DNA from: Basidiobolus meristosporus CBS 931.73
Taxonomy: Eukaryota > Basidiobolomycota > Basidiobolomycetes > Basidiobolales > Basidiobolaceae
DNA length: 64,000 nt
Assembly (NCBI GenBank): GCA_002104905.1
Contig: MCFE01000164.1
Location: 83,857 to 147,856, forward strand
Direction: 5' to 3'
Position 1 is the first letter of the stretch. The number at the start of each line of letters is the position of its first letter. The notes beneath the pieces are model-generated. The model ran no database searches. It saw only the letters and a program-made list of their open reading frames with translations, and had not been told where the DNA came from. The position numbers were made by a program, and so were the translations under genes. Below are positions 1 through 12,579 of this stretch, piece by piece.

Positions 1-455
1 CTATCAATGGCAGAAGAACAAGGGGCAATGGTTAAAAAGCAGCAGCTTCCTCAAGTGCCTGTTACAAGCAGGGCCAATAGCTCCAAACAAGCATCAAACA
101 GGCATAAGGTAGCTGGAAGAGTGCCAATAAGGGAAAAGCAGGCAGACGCAAATGCACCAGCAAAACATTTACAAAGGAAAAAGCATAGTTCTACTCAAGA
201 AGAACTCAGTCAAAGTACCAGTCAAGGACCTGGCAGTGATAAAAACAAGTGGCTACCTCAGGAGCCTGTCACAACATGGGCTGAGAGCTTGAAGCAAACA
301 GGAAAGAAGCATCAGGTTGCCTGCAGAGTGTCAGCAAGGGACAAGCAGGCCAATACAGATGCATCAGAGCAGCATTTATCAAGGTGAATATGTAGCTCAA
401 TACAGGAATCACTCAGATAAAGTAGCTGTGAAAGACCTGGCAGTAATAATGCAGA
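1..455 (+). repeat. direct tandem repeat, ~207-bp period, about 2.3 copies
   Basis: The block starting near 46 recurs near 253, and a third partial, more diverged copy runs from about 388 to 455. The open frame 7-387 shows it at protein level: two units of about 44 residues, both beginning LPQxPVT and ending in a KQA...HL.R pattern, 69 residues apart. The peptide is rich in Lys, Gln and Ser and looks disordered. No known domain is recognised. Confidence 0.7.
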
Positions 456-2241
456 AGGTAAGGGGAAAAAGTCTACTCAAGCCAGAGACAGGGAAGCATG
501 AGAAAAAAGCTTCAGTCCTTGCCAATTAATACCATAGGCCTGGTACAGACTGAATCCCATTGTAGCCAAGAAGAATTACCAGCAAGAAAACAGATGTATT
601 TGCAAGAGCTGGAAGTACAGCCAGTTGAGCTATACTCTGGTGAGGAAAATGAGTTTGCAGCAAAGGCTATTCATCTGCCACAGCCTCAATGTCCTCCATT
701 ATTGACAGAGTGGAGATCCTACTTCAGACAAAGTAATAACGTCAATAACTCAAAAGGTTATCACAATACCTTAGGTGGAATTTTGGAACATTAACAGGCA
801 CATCAAGAGGTTGCAGCACTTCTTCAAAAGTAGTGCTCAAGAAAAGGCCCTTGAATATTGCAAGGATTTATTCCAAAGACTGGCAGATGAGGTGCTAGAC
901 CTTGCAGTGCTGGCTGAAGACCAGGATGTATGGGAACAAGGGAATGAACAATAGCATAAAGCCATATGGTTCCTGCCAAAGTTGTGGAAACAGAGCATTA
1001 CAGAAGAAATACTTACTGAGTGGTGGATTTAGATGGAGTTACTTGTTGACCATGGGGTTGGGCTTAATGTTAATGGAGGGTATAAGGACTTGTATAGGTC
1101 AATACAATTGGCAATTGAGGTACAACTGAAGTTTCAACAGAAATAAGTCAATTTGTGTGCATCAAAAATAAGCAAAATGTTTGAGTTAGGAAGTAAGGAG
1201 TATGAAAAAGAGGCAATAGCCAACATATGCATACAAACATAGGAGGTGATAGAGTGTTCAGGATCTGAAAGTGATAAAACTGGCAGAGAACCAATCAAAT
1301 GCCACTTTTGTATTGTTATGATGAAAAGTTTTCACTAAGTTTTTATGATATCTGGGGTGCACTTATTTTGACAGTCTTTGTACAGTGTCCTGATCAAATC
1401 AGTACCTCTAAGTCACAGGACTTAGAATCTGTGATGGCCTTTTGATGGGATCATCATAATAATTTTTCATTGGGTCAGCCATGAAGCACACAGACAGCAT
1501 GGGAGGTATTACTAGGATCACAGCCAGTATTTTGCCACACAGGTCATATTTGACCATTCACCAGTCACTACTGTACCAACAATATCTTGCTGGCCACTAG
1601 ATACCTCTGTAACAGCACCTAGCTACACTTGTCACCTTGTGTAAACTGAGTCAGGTGAGTTTGTGACACCTTTAGGCATACCCCAGCCTTCTGAATATGG
1701 CATGCAGAGTGATAGCTCTGGAAAAGCTGGCTTACTGATAGAATGTGAGCCTATCTTCCCTAACAACAGTACCCTGCATGAGCCCAGCAAAATCCTATTA
1801 TTCAGTAAGACAACACCTGTGGAAAAAACAGCCATGGATACTTTATGGAGTCAAGTAAGCCCGGTAATCCATCTGCTGGTGAATGATGGGATATTGTGGC
1901 TAGGGAAGTGATGTGTTTCCACTAATATCAGTAATGGGGAGCTCTGAGGATTTATTACTACTTCTTGCCAAAATCATCCTGGGATTCAGCTTATCATATA
2001 CATGGTATAAATGGACAACCATCATGTGCTGGCAACATATGACCCAGAGACTGTCCTGATACCAGCATGTGTTAACAGTTGCAAAGCATTCACATCAGAA
2101 AATGCCATCATTGCAAGGTGTCCAACTTGTCAAGAATCCACCACCATATGAGGAAAACATCATTCACACTCCAGACATATTCAAATAATACCCCATCTAA
2201 AGAAGCTCATGCAGTCCAATACATATTGTGAAGCTATAAAG
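1..2241. other. unclassified repeat or degenerate element remnant
   Basis: Only short open frames are present (7-387, 498-794, 902-1129, 1663-1911 on +). None has a motif I recognise. Base composition resembles the neighbouring transposons rather than the genic islands. It ends exactly where a copia LTR begins at 2242. It may be the interior of another degenerate retroelement; no reverse transcriptase, integrase or transposase motif is visible. Confidence 0.4.
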
Positions 2242-2589
2242 TGTTGTAAAAATTTGTAATTCCACCAAAATACTCACTCAACTTATTCACTTAGATCATT
2301 ACTTTGAATCCTAGAGAATACTGATCAAATTCCTTGTTGGGATTTACTTAGAATATTTCCACCAAAATACTATGTGCCCAAAACATGAAAATTCTCAAAG
2401 TTATCCAAACAGCCCCAAACTTTGCACACATGTTCTTGGGACTTTTCTTGACCTGTTTCAAGTGTTAGGTATGCCAAGACCTTGTAAAAGTATAAATACT
2501 ACTTTTACATTCAATAATTCATTAGGTGAAAACCACATTATCTATTTGTCCTCCCAATCACTTCCAATTTCTCTAAGACTCTTACAATA
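2242..2589 (+). repeat. 5' LTR of copia copy 1
   Basis: 348 bp, starting TGTTGTAAAA and ending TTACAATA, one change from the family end TTACAACA. It contains the LTR TATA box (TATAAATA). Confidence 0.9.
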
Positions 2590-2602
2590 GGTTATGAGCC
2601 CC
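2590..2602 (+). promoter_or_regulatory. reverse-transcription primer-binding site, half-tRNA type
   Basis: GGTTATGAGCCCC follows the LTR directly. Its first 12 bases are the exact complement of the GGGCTCATAACC anticodon arm of eukaryotic initiator tRNA-Met, as in Drosophila copia and yeast Ty5, where a 5' half-tRNA primes. The ATG inside it (2594-2596) opens the gag frame. Confidence 0.75.
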
Positions 2603-5600
2603 AAGTTGCCACTCTCTGCAATGTCTACTACTGCTATTACTGGAATATTTCCCTCTGCTGAAAAGTTGGATGGATCTAACTACCAAGTGTGGAAGGTGAA
2701 GATGAAGATGCTGCCACAAGAAAGAGACATTTGGGATATTGTCATGGGAGAAGAATACCCTCCTATAAATCAGGGACAGGAAGCCTTAAAGCACCAGAAG
2801 AAAGAATAAATGCCTTTAACTGCATTTACCTTTATGTTAAAGACTAATTGCTAATTCAATGCTCAAGAGCAAAAATGGCAAAGAATGCCTGGAAGGCATT
2901 GAAAGACATCTATCAGTCATATTCAGCTGCTAAGAAAATAGACTTGTTCTGTTGGATAGTGCCACATTGAGCCATGGGTGCCAAATAGTGCCATTATATG
3001 CCAGAAAGGCATAGCAGATCTAAACTTGGCCAGAGAGTGTGAAACATGACTCTTCATCTTCATGCAAAGCAGCCCCTGTGTTTCACCCATTGTGCTGGAG
3101 AAAATCCATTTTTTGATCTTTTTTTTGGAGCAACATTGTTCAGGATGTGTGAGAGCACAGAAGGACTGAAGACATGCATCTGATACTTGGTACCCATAGC
3201 ACTCTGAATCTAGCTCCTGTGGCTTGTATCATGTCACAAAAATGCATGGCACTATTGTGATCCACTGGTACTATCTGGCACTACAAGTGCTTTACATAGG
3301 TTTTACTTTAGGGCTAATATTCAAATATAGTACCTGATAGTACCAGTGGAGCAAGATAGTTCCATGCATTTTTGTGACATGATACCAGCCACAGGAGCTA
3401 GATTCAGAGTGCCATGGGTATTGAGTATCAGATGCATGTCTTTAATCTTTTTGTGCTCTTGCACATCCTGCACATCATTGATCCAAAAAAAAGGTCAAAA
3501 AATGGATTTTCTCCAGCATAATGGGTGAAACACAGGGGCTGCTTTGCATGAATATGCAGAGCCATGTTTCACACTCTGTGGCCAAGTATAGGCTCACCTG
3601 GCCTCCTTGGCACTCATGGCTCAATGTGGCACTATCCAACGGAGCAAGTCTAATGTATCTGAGACAAAAATTCCTTACTACAAAGATGCAGACAGGAGAA
3701 TCAATGAAAAATCTAATTTATAGAGTTACCCTGATGATAGATGAGATGGAACCTGTGGGCATACCAGCCACTGATGAGGATGTGATAGTTACCATCCTGA
3801 ATAGCCTGACAGACAGGTTTCAGGGCCTTGTATCAGCCCTAGAGTCCACATCTGAATATTTGACCTTAAATTCCATATATGGAAGGCTCCTGAATGGAGA
3901 ATCAAGAAAATCAAGCACCAATCATAAGGAAGAAGAAAATGCTTTAATAAGCAATGATAACCAATAAAGGAGGTACCCAAGACCCTACAAAGGCAACAGC
4001 AACCTGTTGTGCAACTACTGCAAAAGAAAAGGATACACATTAGACTGGTGTCCCAAAAAGAGAGATAATCAGCAAAAGAAGCTTGAATATAGAAATGCTG
4101 CAACAACTGAAGATGGACTATTCATATCTGCACTGAATATGACCACAAGCAATGATTTTCAGGCATAGTATATTGACTCTGGAGCATCTCAATGCTTTAC
4201 ACACCAAAAAGTACTTTTTACCCAACATCCAGAAATTCCAATTAAGAAGGTTTGCATAGGTGACAATAGAACACTTGATGCAGTGAGGGAAGGAGCTATC
4301 CAAGTGAACCTTAGAAGCAGTGAAAGAAGCCATGCACTGACCTTAAAAGAAATACTCTATGTACCAGAAATAGCCAAGAACCTACTATCTGTAAGTAAGG
4401 CCACAGAAATAGGACTCAGTTTCAGCTTTGATAATTCTGGATGCAAGATAACTGATCAAAATGGTGCCCATATTGCTTTGGGTATCAGATATCAGAATCT
4501 ATACAAGTTGACTTATATTCCATCATATCTGGAAGCCAGTATAAGTAACTTAAGTGAAGAAACACCAATTCTTTGGCACAGGAGATTTGGATACATCAAT
4601 TTTGATAATTTGGGAAAATGATCAAAGATCAGCTAATTTCTGGAGTAAAAATTGATCCCCCAGCTAGTTTGGAGCAAAGCCTGCATATATGGGAAACATG
4701 CAGACAACTGTTCAAGAGCTCTGGGCTAATCAAAACTAAGAAAAAATTAAATATAATTCACTCAGTTCTGTGTGGACCTATGCAAAATTTATCCTTAGGT
4801 GGGATGAAGTACTTAATCACCTTTATTGTGGATTATACAAGATACACATAGGTCTACTTCATGGAGAGAAAGGAAGAAGCTCTGTCTAAGCTTAAGGAGT
4901 GCAATGCCACAATGGAGAGAGAAACTGGTGGAAAAATCAAGAAAATATGCTCTGACAATGGTGGAGAACATACCTCAAAACTCTTCATCAACTACTGCAA
5001 AACTCATAGGATAAAGCAAGACACTAGTGTACCATACTCCCCACAGCAAGATGAAGTAGCAGAATATGTAAACAGATCAATAGTTGATATGGCAAGATCT
5101 ATGATCCATGATCAAAAATTATCCTATGATTTTTGGGTGGAATCAGTTGCCACTGCTGTATACCTTAAAAATAGGAGTTATAACAGAATACTTTGTGATT
5201 CTACTCCATTTGAGGCATGGTATGGATACAGACCAAGTGCAGAACATCTAAGAATATTTGGGTGTACAGCATATGCCAAGAAAATGCCTGGAAATTGGTC
5301 AAAATTTGAGCCAAAAAGTGTAAAATGCATATTTTTGGGCTACTGCAATGAGAGTAAGGCATACAGACTCTACAATACCAAAAATTATCTTATAATTCTT
5401 GGGTGGAATTAGTTGCCACAGCTGTTTATCTTAAACAGGAGTTATAAAGCAATACTTTGTGATTCTACTCCATTTGAAGCATGGTATGGCTAAAGATCAA
5501 GTGCAGAACATCTAAGAATGTTTAGGTGTACAGCATATGCCAAGAAACTGCCTGAAAATCAGTCAAAATTTGATCCAAAAAGTGTAAAATGCATATTTTT

Positions 5601-7510
5601 GGGTTACTGCAGTGAGAGTAATGCAAACAGACTCCGCAATACCAAAGCAAAGAAGCTAAGCAAGTCCAGGGATGTGTTGTTTAATGAAAATTCAAAATAT
5701 TCACAGAAAATGACATCAGATGATGATAAAAATCTGATCTCAAGTCTACCAATTGTCAGGACTGAATTAGAGTAAAACAGTGAGGATTTTCTCACTTCAG
5801 GAGACTCTACAACTGTGATTCAGCCTGAATCAGTGCCTAGGAATATCCCAGAAGTGATCATTTCAGTATCAAATTCCTGGAGATCCAACTGGACATGAAA
5901 TAGCCAAAGTTACTATATCAATGAGGGTACAAACTTATTGTATGCCTAATCAGTAGATGTTGATGAGCCCCAGACTGTAAAAGAGGCCCTAAATAGCCCT
6001 CAGACAAAGTTTTGGAGATTGTCAATGACTGAGAAATATCAGGCCCTGATGGAAAATCAAACTTGGGACTTAGTCAAGTTACCATTCAACCAAAAATCAG
6101 CTGGATGCAGATGGGTCTTCAAGACAAAATACAAGGCTAATGGTGCAATTGAAAGATACAAAGCAAGACTTGTGGCCAAAGGATACTCTCACACAGAAGG
6201 GCTTGACTATACCAAGACCTTTGCACCAGTAGCCAAGCTTAATTCCATCAGATTGATATTGGCTATTGTAGTTATATGTAAGATTCTTATTCATCAATTG
6301 GATGTAAAAGCTGCAATTTTGAGTGGAGAACTTGCAGAGGACATGTATATGGACCAGCCTGATGGGTTTGCTGACCAGATAACTCCCATATGGTCTGCAA
6401 GCTTTAAAAGTCACTCTATGGTCTCAAACAATCACCAATATTCTGGAATTGCAAGATAGATTCTCATTTGGAATCTTTGAGCTTCAAGAGGAGTAATGCT
6501 GGCCATAGAATATACTATAAGCCAGATAGAGCAAATCTAGTTCTATAAGTGCTATATGTGGATGATCTTATTATAGCCGCCAATAACCTAGAAACATTAG
6601 AAGAAACTAAACCCAGCCTTTCTAAGGAATTCAAGATGTCCAATCTGGGAGAACTCAATTACTACATAGAGATTAATTTCTCCATAGACAGACATACCCT
6701 GACTATTACCCTAGGCCAATCCAAGTATATTCAAGATATACTAAAGAAGTACCAAATGGAAGACTGTAAGCCAGCAGCTACCCCAATGGATACAAACCTT
6801 AACTTGTCAAAACTCAACCAAATCAAGAGAGCTTAGTGCCATCTGTAAGCCCTGACTTTCTTTATCAATCCACAGTCAGCAATCTGATGTGTATCATGCT
6901 TAGAACATGTTCAGATACCTCATATTCAGTGGGAGTTGTCAGCCAACATAATCAGAACTATGGATCTGATCATATTGCAGCAGTTAAGCGGATTTTTAGA
7001 TACCTATATGGAATTGCTGATATCTGCTTAAGATACACTTATAACAGTTCAGAACAGGATCTTGTGGGATACTCTGATGCAGATTGGGGGCAGAATTTGG
7101 AAGTCAGAAGATCCACCACAGGATACACCTTTCTTTACTGTAAAGGAGCCATTTCATGGAATTCAAGAAAGCAGCCAACTGTAGCACTTTCTACCACAGA
7201 GGCAGAGTATATAGCAGCCTGTAAAGCTACAAAAGAAGCAATGTGGTTAAGAAAGCTTCTTACAGATTTGGGCCTAAGTCAAAAAACACCTATTACTTTA
7301 TTTCAAGATAATCAAGGATGTATACAATTAGGTAGAAATCCATCTTTTCATGCTAGAACTAAGCACATAGATATTAGACATCATTTCATACGTGAAGCTA
7401 TAGAGAATAACCTAGTTAGCTTAGTTTACTGTCCTACAGACGAAATGATTGCAGACATATTTACCAAACCATTAGCTAGAGACCAGTTTGAATATTGTAG
7501 GTCAAATTAG
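2594..7510 (+). pseudogene. copia gag-pol remains, copy 1
   Basis: Gag begins MSPKL at 2594 and is broken at about 2808 and by the foldback insert. Further fragments cover gag (3650-3967), integrase (4283-4621 with the HRRFGYINF zinc-region motif; 4861-5412 with SDNGGE and YSPQQ) and reverse transcriptase/RNase H (6019-6459, 6549-6836 with YVDDLIIA, 6836-7510 with GYSDADWG and STTEAEY). Many stops and frameshifts separate them. In integrase the usual NGVAERAN region reads DEVAEYVN. A second partial integrase C-terminal segment (5518-5775) repeats the preceding block, indicating recombination between copies. It cannot make a working polyprotein. Confidence 0.9.
2940..3651. mobile_element. 712-bp foldback (long inverted repeat) element inside copia gag
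   Basis: The two halves are inverted copies of each other. Ends are AGACTTG and CAAGTCT, and the outer ~35 bp match with about two differences. Similarity continues inward through about 320 bp per arm to a ~60-bp loop around 3275-3330. It sits between AAT (2937-2939) and AAT (3652-3654); removing the insert and one AAT restores the copia sequence seen in all other copies (AAGAAAATGTATCTG). It has no transposase-like frame, so it is non-autonomous. A 3-bp target duplication fits CACTA- or PIF/Harbinger-type integration, but the terminal bases do not clearly match either. Confidence 0.8.
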
Positions 7511-7544
7511 GACTGGTCAGTGTGAACATTTAGCTGAGTGGGAG

Positions 7545-7893
7545 TGTTGTAAAAATTTGTAATTCCACCTAAATATTCACATAACCTAGTGACTTGGATC
7601 ATAACCTTCAAATCCTAGAGAATACTGACCAAATTCTTTATTGGGATTTATTTAGAATATTTTCACCAAAATACCAGATACCCAGAACATTGAAATTATC
7701 AAAGTTGTCCAAACAGCACCAAATTTTGCACACATGCTGTTGGGACCTTCCTTAGCCTATTCTATGTGTTTGTAATGCCAAGACCATGTAAAAGTATTGA
7801 TACTACTTTTACATTCAATATAACATTAAGCAAAAACCACATAATCAACTTGTTCACCCAATCACTTCCAATATCTCCAAGACTCTTACCACA
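7545..7893 (+). repeat. 3' LTR of copia copy 1
   Basis: 349 bp, preceded by the purine run GAGTGGGAG that serves as polypurine tract, starting TGTTGTAAAA and ending TTACCACA. It is clearly more diverged from its 5' partner than the LTR pair at 57392/61730, so this is an older copy. Confidence 0.88.
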
Positions 7894-8585
7894 CCTTCCA
7901 TATATGTAATCTAAGGTCAATCTTCAGTTCTGGACTCTAGGGCTGATACAAGGCCCTGAAACCTGTCTGTCAGGCTATTCAGGATGGTAACTTTCACATC
8001 CTCATCAGTAGTTGGTACACCCACAGATTCCATCTCATCTACCAGCAGGGTAATTCTCTTGATTAGATTTTTCATTTCTTCTCCTGGCAGCATCTTTGTA
8101 GTAATGAATTTTTGTCTCAGATACATTTTCTTGGCAGCTGAACATAACTGGTAGATTTCTTCTAATGCCTTCCAGGCTATCTTTGCTGTTTTTGCTCTTG
8201 AGCATTGAATTAGCAATTAGACTTTAACATTAAGGCAAATGCAGTTAAAGGCACTTTGTTCTTTCTTTTGGTACTTTAAGGCTTCCTCTCCTACATTTTT
8301 AGGAGGGCATTCTTTTCCCATGACAATATCCCAAAGGCCTCTTTCTTGTAGCAGCATCTTCATCTCCACCTTTGACACTTAGTAGTTAGATCCATCCAAA
8401 TTTTCAGCAGAGGGAAAAATTCCAGTAATAGCAGTAGTAGACATTGCAGCAAGTGACAGCTTGGGGCTCATAACCTGTTGTAAGAGTCTTGGAGATATTG
8501 GAAGTTATTGGGAGAACAAGTAGATTATGTGGTTTTCACTTAATGATTTATTGAATGTAAAATTAGCATTTATACTTTTACATGG
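7894..8585 (-). mobile_element. copia fragment A: gag plus partial 5' LTR
   Basis: Minus-strand gag (7917-8216 and on to 8462), then the primer site complement at 8463-8475 and the first ~110 bp of an LTR from 8476. The LTR stops at 8585 and is joined to RNase H sequence of another copy at a short TGG overlap. Non-functional. Confidence 0.85.
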
Positions 8586-11500
8586 TTGGTTGCTTTCTTG
8601 AATTCCATGAAATGGCTCCTTTACAGTAAAGAAAGGTGTATCCTGTGGTGGATCTTCTATCTTCCAAATTTTATCCCCAATCTGTCTCAGAGTATCCCAC
8701 AAGATCCTGTTCTGAATTGTTATAAGTGCATCTTAAGCAGATATCAGCAGTTCTTTTTAGGTCTCTAAAAATCCGCTTAACTGCTGCAATATGATCAGAT
8801 CCATAGTTCTGATTATGTTGGCTGACAACTCCCACTGAATATGGGATATCTGGATGTGTTCCAAGCATGATGTACAGCAGACTGCCAGCCATAGATTGAT
8901 AAAGAAAGTCAGGGCTTAAAGATGGCACCAAGCTCTCTTGATTTGGTTGAGTTTTGACCAGGTCAAGGTTTGCCTCCATTGGGGTAGCTGCCGGTTTACA
9001 GTCCTCCATTTTGTACTTCTTTAGTATATCTTGAATATACATGGATTGGCTTAGGGTAATAGTCTAGGTACTTCTGTCTATGGAGAACTTAATCCCTAAG
9101 TAGTAATTAAGCTCCCCTAGATTGGACATCTTGAACTCCTTAGATAGGCAGGATTTAGTCTCTTCCAATGTTTCTAGGTTATTGGTGGCTATAACAAGAT
9201 CATCCACCTACAGAGCTAATAGAGCTAGATTTGCTCTATCTGGCTTATAGTATATACTATAGTTTGCTCTATCTGGCTTATAATATATGCTACAGTCAGC
9301 ATTACTCCTTTTGAAACTCAAAGATTCCAAATAAGAATCTATCTTGCAATTCCAGGCACTTGGTGATTGTTTGAGACCATATAGTGACTTTTTAAGCTTG
9401 CAGACCAAATGGGGGTTATCTTGGTCAACAAACCCATCAGGCTGGTCCATATACATGTCCTCTTCAAGTTCTCCATTCAAAATGCAGTTTTATATCCATT
9501 TGGTGAATAAAAAACATATATTTGGCTGCAATAGCCAATATTAATCTAATAGAATTTAACTTGGCTACCAGTGCAAAGGTCTTAGTATAGGCAAGTCTTT
9601 TTGTTTGAGAGTATCCTTTGGCTACAAGTCTTGCTTTGTATCTTTCAATTGTACAATCAGCCTTGTATTTTGTCTTGAAGACCCATCTGCATCCAATTGA
9701 TTTTTGGTTGATTGGTAATTTGACCAAGTCCCAAGTTTGATTTTCCATCAGGGCTGATATTCCTCAGTCATTGCAGATCTCCAAAACTTTGTCTAAGGGC
9801 TATTTAGGGCCTCTTTTACAGTCTGGGGTTCATGAATATGGACTGAATAGGCATAGGCTAAGTTTGTACCCTCATGATATAATAATTTGGGCTATTTCTT
9901 GTCCAATTGGATCTCCAAGCATTTGATACTGGAATGATCACTTCTGGGATATTCCTGGGTACTGATTCTGGCTGAACCACAGTTGTAGAGTCCTCTGGAG
10001 TGAAAAAATTTCATTATTTTGCTCTGATTCAATCCTGACAATTGGTGGACTTAACAGATGATGACAAAAATTGGATCTTGTCATTTTTTGTGAAAATATT
10101 GAATTTTCATCAAACATTACATCCCTTGACTTGCTTAGCTTCTTTGCTTTGGTATTGTAGAGTCTGTATGCCTTACTCTTGTTGCAGTAGCCCAAAAATA
10201 TGCATTTTACACTTTTTGGCTCAAATTTTGACCAATTTCCAGGCATTTTCTTGGCATATGCTGTACACCCAAGTATTCTTAGATGTTCTGCCCTTGGCCT
10301 GTATCCATACCATGCTTCAAATGGAGTAGAATCACAAAGTATTCTGTTATAACTCCTATTTTTAAGGTATGCAGCAGTGGCAACTGATTCCGCCCAAAAA
10401 TCATAGGATAATTTTTGATCATGGATCATATATCTTGCCATATCAATTATTGATCTGTTAGCATGTTCTGCTACTCCATTTTGCTGTGGGGAGTATGGTA
10501 CAGTAGTCTCTTGCTTTATCCCATGAATTTTGCAGAAGTGGATGAAGAGCTTTGAGGTATACTCTCCACCATTATCAGAGTGAATTTTCTTGATTTTTTC
10601 ACCAGTTTCTCTCTCCACCATGGCTTTAAACTCCCTGAACTTAGACAGAGCTTCTTCCTTTCTCTCCATGAAGTAGACCCATGTGTATCTTGAATAATCA
10701 TCAATAAAAGTGATTAAATACTTCATCCCACCTAAGCATGAATCTTGCATAGGTCCATGCAGATCTGAGTGAATTAGATCTAATTTTTCTTAGTTTTGAT
10801 TAACCCAGAGCTCTTGAACAGTTGTCTGGCTTGTTTCCCATATATGCAGGCCTCACAGTGCTCCAAATTAGCTGGGGATCAATTTCACTCCAGAAATTAG
10901 CTGATCTTTGATCATTTTGCACAAATAATCAAAATTGATGTGTCCAAATCTCCTGTGCCAAAGCATTGGTGTTTCTTCACTTAAGTTACTTATATTGGCT
11001 TCCAGATATGATGGAATATAAGTCAACTTGTATATATTCTGATCTCTGATGCCCAAAGCAATATGGGCACCATTTTGATCAGTGATCCTGCATCCAGAAT
11101 TGTCAAAACTGAAACTGAGTCCTTCTGCTGTGGCCTTACTTACAGAGAGTAGGTTCTTGGCTATTTCTGGCACATAGAGTACTTCTTTAAAGGTCAGTGT
11201 ATGGCTTCCTTCACTGCTTCTAAGGTTTACTTGGATAGTTCCTTCTCCCACTGCATCAAGTGTTCTATTGTCACCCATGAAAACCTTCTTAATTGGAATT
11301 TCTTGATATTGGGTAAAAAGTTCTTTTTGGTGTGTAAAGTGATGAGAAGCTCCAGAGTCAATATACCACATCTGAGAATCCTTGTTTGTGGTCATATTTA
11401 GTGCAGATATGAATAGTCTATCTTCAGTTGTTGCAGCATCTCCATATTCAGGCTTCTTTTGCTGATAATCTCTCTTTTGGAGACACCAGTCTGAAGTGTG

Positions 11501-12226
11501 CCCTTTCCTTTTGCAGTAGTTGCAAAATAGGTTGCTGTTGCCTTTGTAGGGTCTTGGGTACCTCCTTTGTTGGCTATCATTGCTTATTAAAGCATTTTCT
11601 TTTTCCTTCTTATTGGTACTTGATTTTCTTAATTCTTCATCTAGGAGCCTTCCATATATGTAATTTAAGGTCAAATCTTCAGTTCCAGACTCCAGGGCTG
11701 ATACAAGGCCCTAAACCTTGTCTGTCAGGCTATTCAGGATGGTAACTGTTACATCCTCATCAGTAGTAGGTATGCCCATATATTCCATCTCATCTACCAG
11801 CAGGGTAAATCTGTTAATTAGATTTTTCATTTCTTCTCCAGGCTGCATCTTTGTAGTAAAGAATTTTCATCTCAGATACATTTTCTTGGCAGCTGAACAT
11901 AACTGGTAGGTGTCTTCTAATGCCTTCCAGGCATTCTTTGCCTTTTTTGCTCTTGAGCATTGAATTAGCAATATGTCCTTAACATCTAGGCAAATGCAGT
12001 TAAAGGCACTTTATTCTTTCTTATGGTACTTTAAGGCTTCCTCTCCCACATTTTTAGGAGGGCATTCTTCTCCCATGACAATATCCCAATGGCCTCTTTC
12101 TTGTAGCAGCATCTTCATCTCCACCTTCCACACTTAGTAGTTAGATCCATGCAACTTTTCAGCAGAGGGAAAAATTCCAGTAATAGCAGTAGTAGACATT
12201 GCAGAGAGGGACAGCTTGGGGCTCAT
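8586..12226 (-). pseudogene. copia gag-pol remains, fragment B
   Basis: In gene order: gag with zinc knuckle C-X2-C-X4-H (last Cys kept, the preceding SDWC variant) and protease DSGAS in 10868-11674; integrase catalytic core in 9938-10750 with SDNGGEY and YSPQQNGVAE; reverse transcriptase in 9208-9748; RNase H in 8671-9042. Frames are broken at several points, the reverse transcriptase YVDD region has a stop, and a 36-bp direct duplication repeats YYKPDRAN near 9230-9295. The 3' part of RNase H is absent. Confidence 0.85.
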
Positions 12227-12230
12227 AACC

Positions 12231-12579
12231 TGTTGTAAGAGTCTTGGAGATATTGGAAGTTATTAGGAGAACAAGTAGATTATGTGGTTTTCACTTAATG
12301 GTTTATTGAGTGTAAAAGTAGTATTTATACTATTACAAGGTCTTGGCATAGCTAACACTTGAAACAGGCTACAAAAGGTCCCAAGAATATGTGTGCAAAG
12401 TTTGGGGTTGTTTGGACAACTTGCAGAATTTTCATGTTCTAGGTACCTGGTATTTTGGTGAAAGTATTCCAAGTAAATCCCAACAAGGAATTTGGTCAGT
12501 ATTCTCTAGGATATGAAGGTAATGATCTAAGTGACTAAGCTAGGTGAATATTTAGGTGGAATTACAAAATTTTACAATA
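12231..12579 (-). repeat. 5' LTR of fragment B
   Basis: 349 bp in reverse orientation. Its outer end reads ACAATA where intact copies read ACAACA, then passes straight into AAAGGAACTGC, which is RNase H coding sequence on the plus strand. Confidence 0.85.

Larger units (their letters stand above)
2242..7893 (+). mobile_element. Ty1/copia element, copy 1, both LTRs, degenerate
   Basis: A complete-length but inactivated copia element: 5' LTR 2242-2589, primer site 2590-2602, gag-pol remains 2594-7510, 3' LTR 7545-7893. It carries a foreign 712-bp foldback insert at 2940-3651 and an internal duplication or rearrangement near 5385-5520, where integrase sequence is repeated. The five bases outside the LTRs (TAAAG and CCTTC) do not match, so the two ends are probably not from one undisturbed insertion. 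The right end abuts minus-strand gag sequence of the same family. Confidence 0.9.
8586..12579 (-). mobile_element. copia fragment B: RNase H to 5' LTR
   Basis: Minus-strand element starting inside RNase H and running through reverse transcriptase, integrase, protease and gag to the primer-site complement (12218-12230) and a complete 5' LTR (12231-12579). Its 3' end and 3' LTR are missing. The LTR terminus is joined directly to plus-strand RNase H sequence of the same family. Confidence 0.88.

Noticed and set aside
3651-3652. TA dinucleotide at both foldback ends, suggesting a Tc1/mariner target
   Set aside because: Removing the insert with a TA duplication leaves extra bases; the AAT duplication restores the copia sequence exactly.
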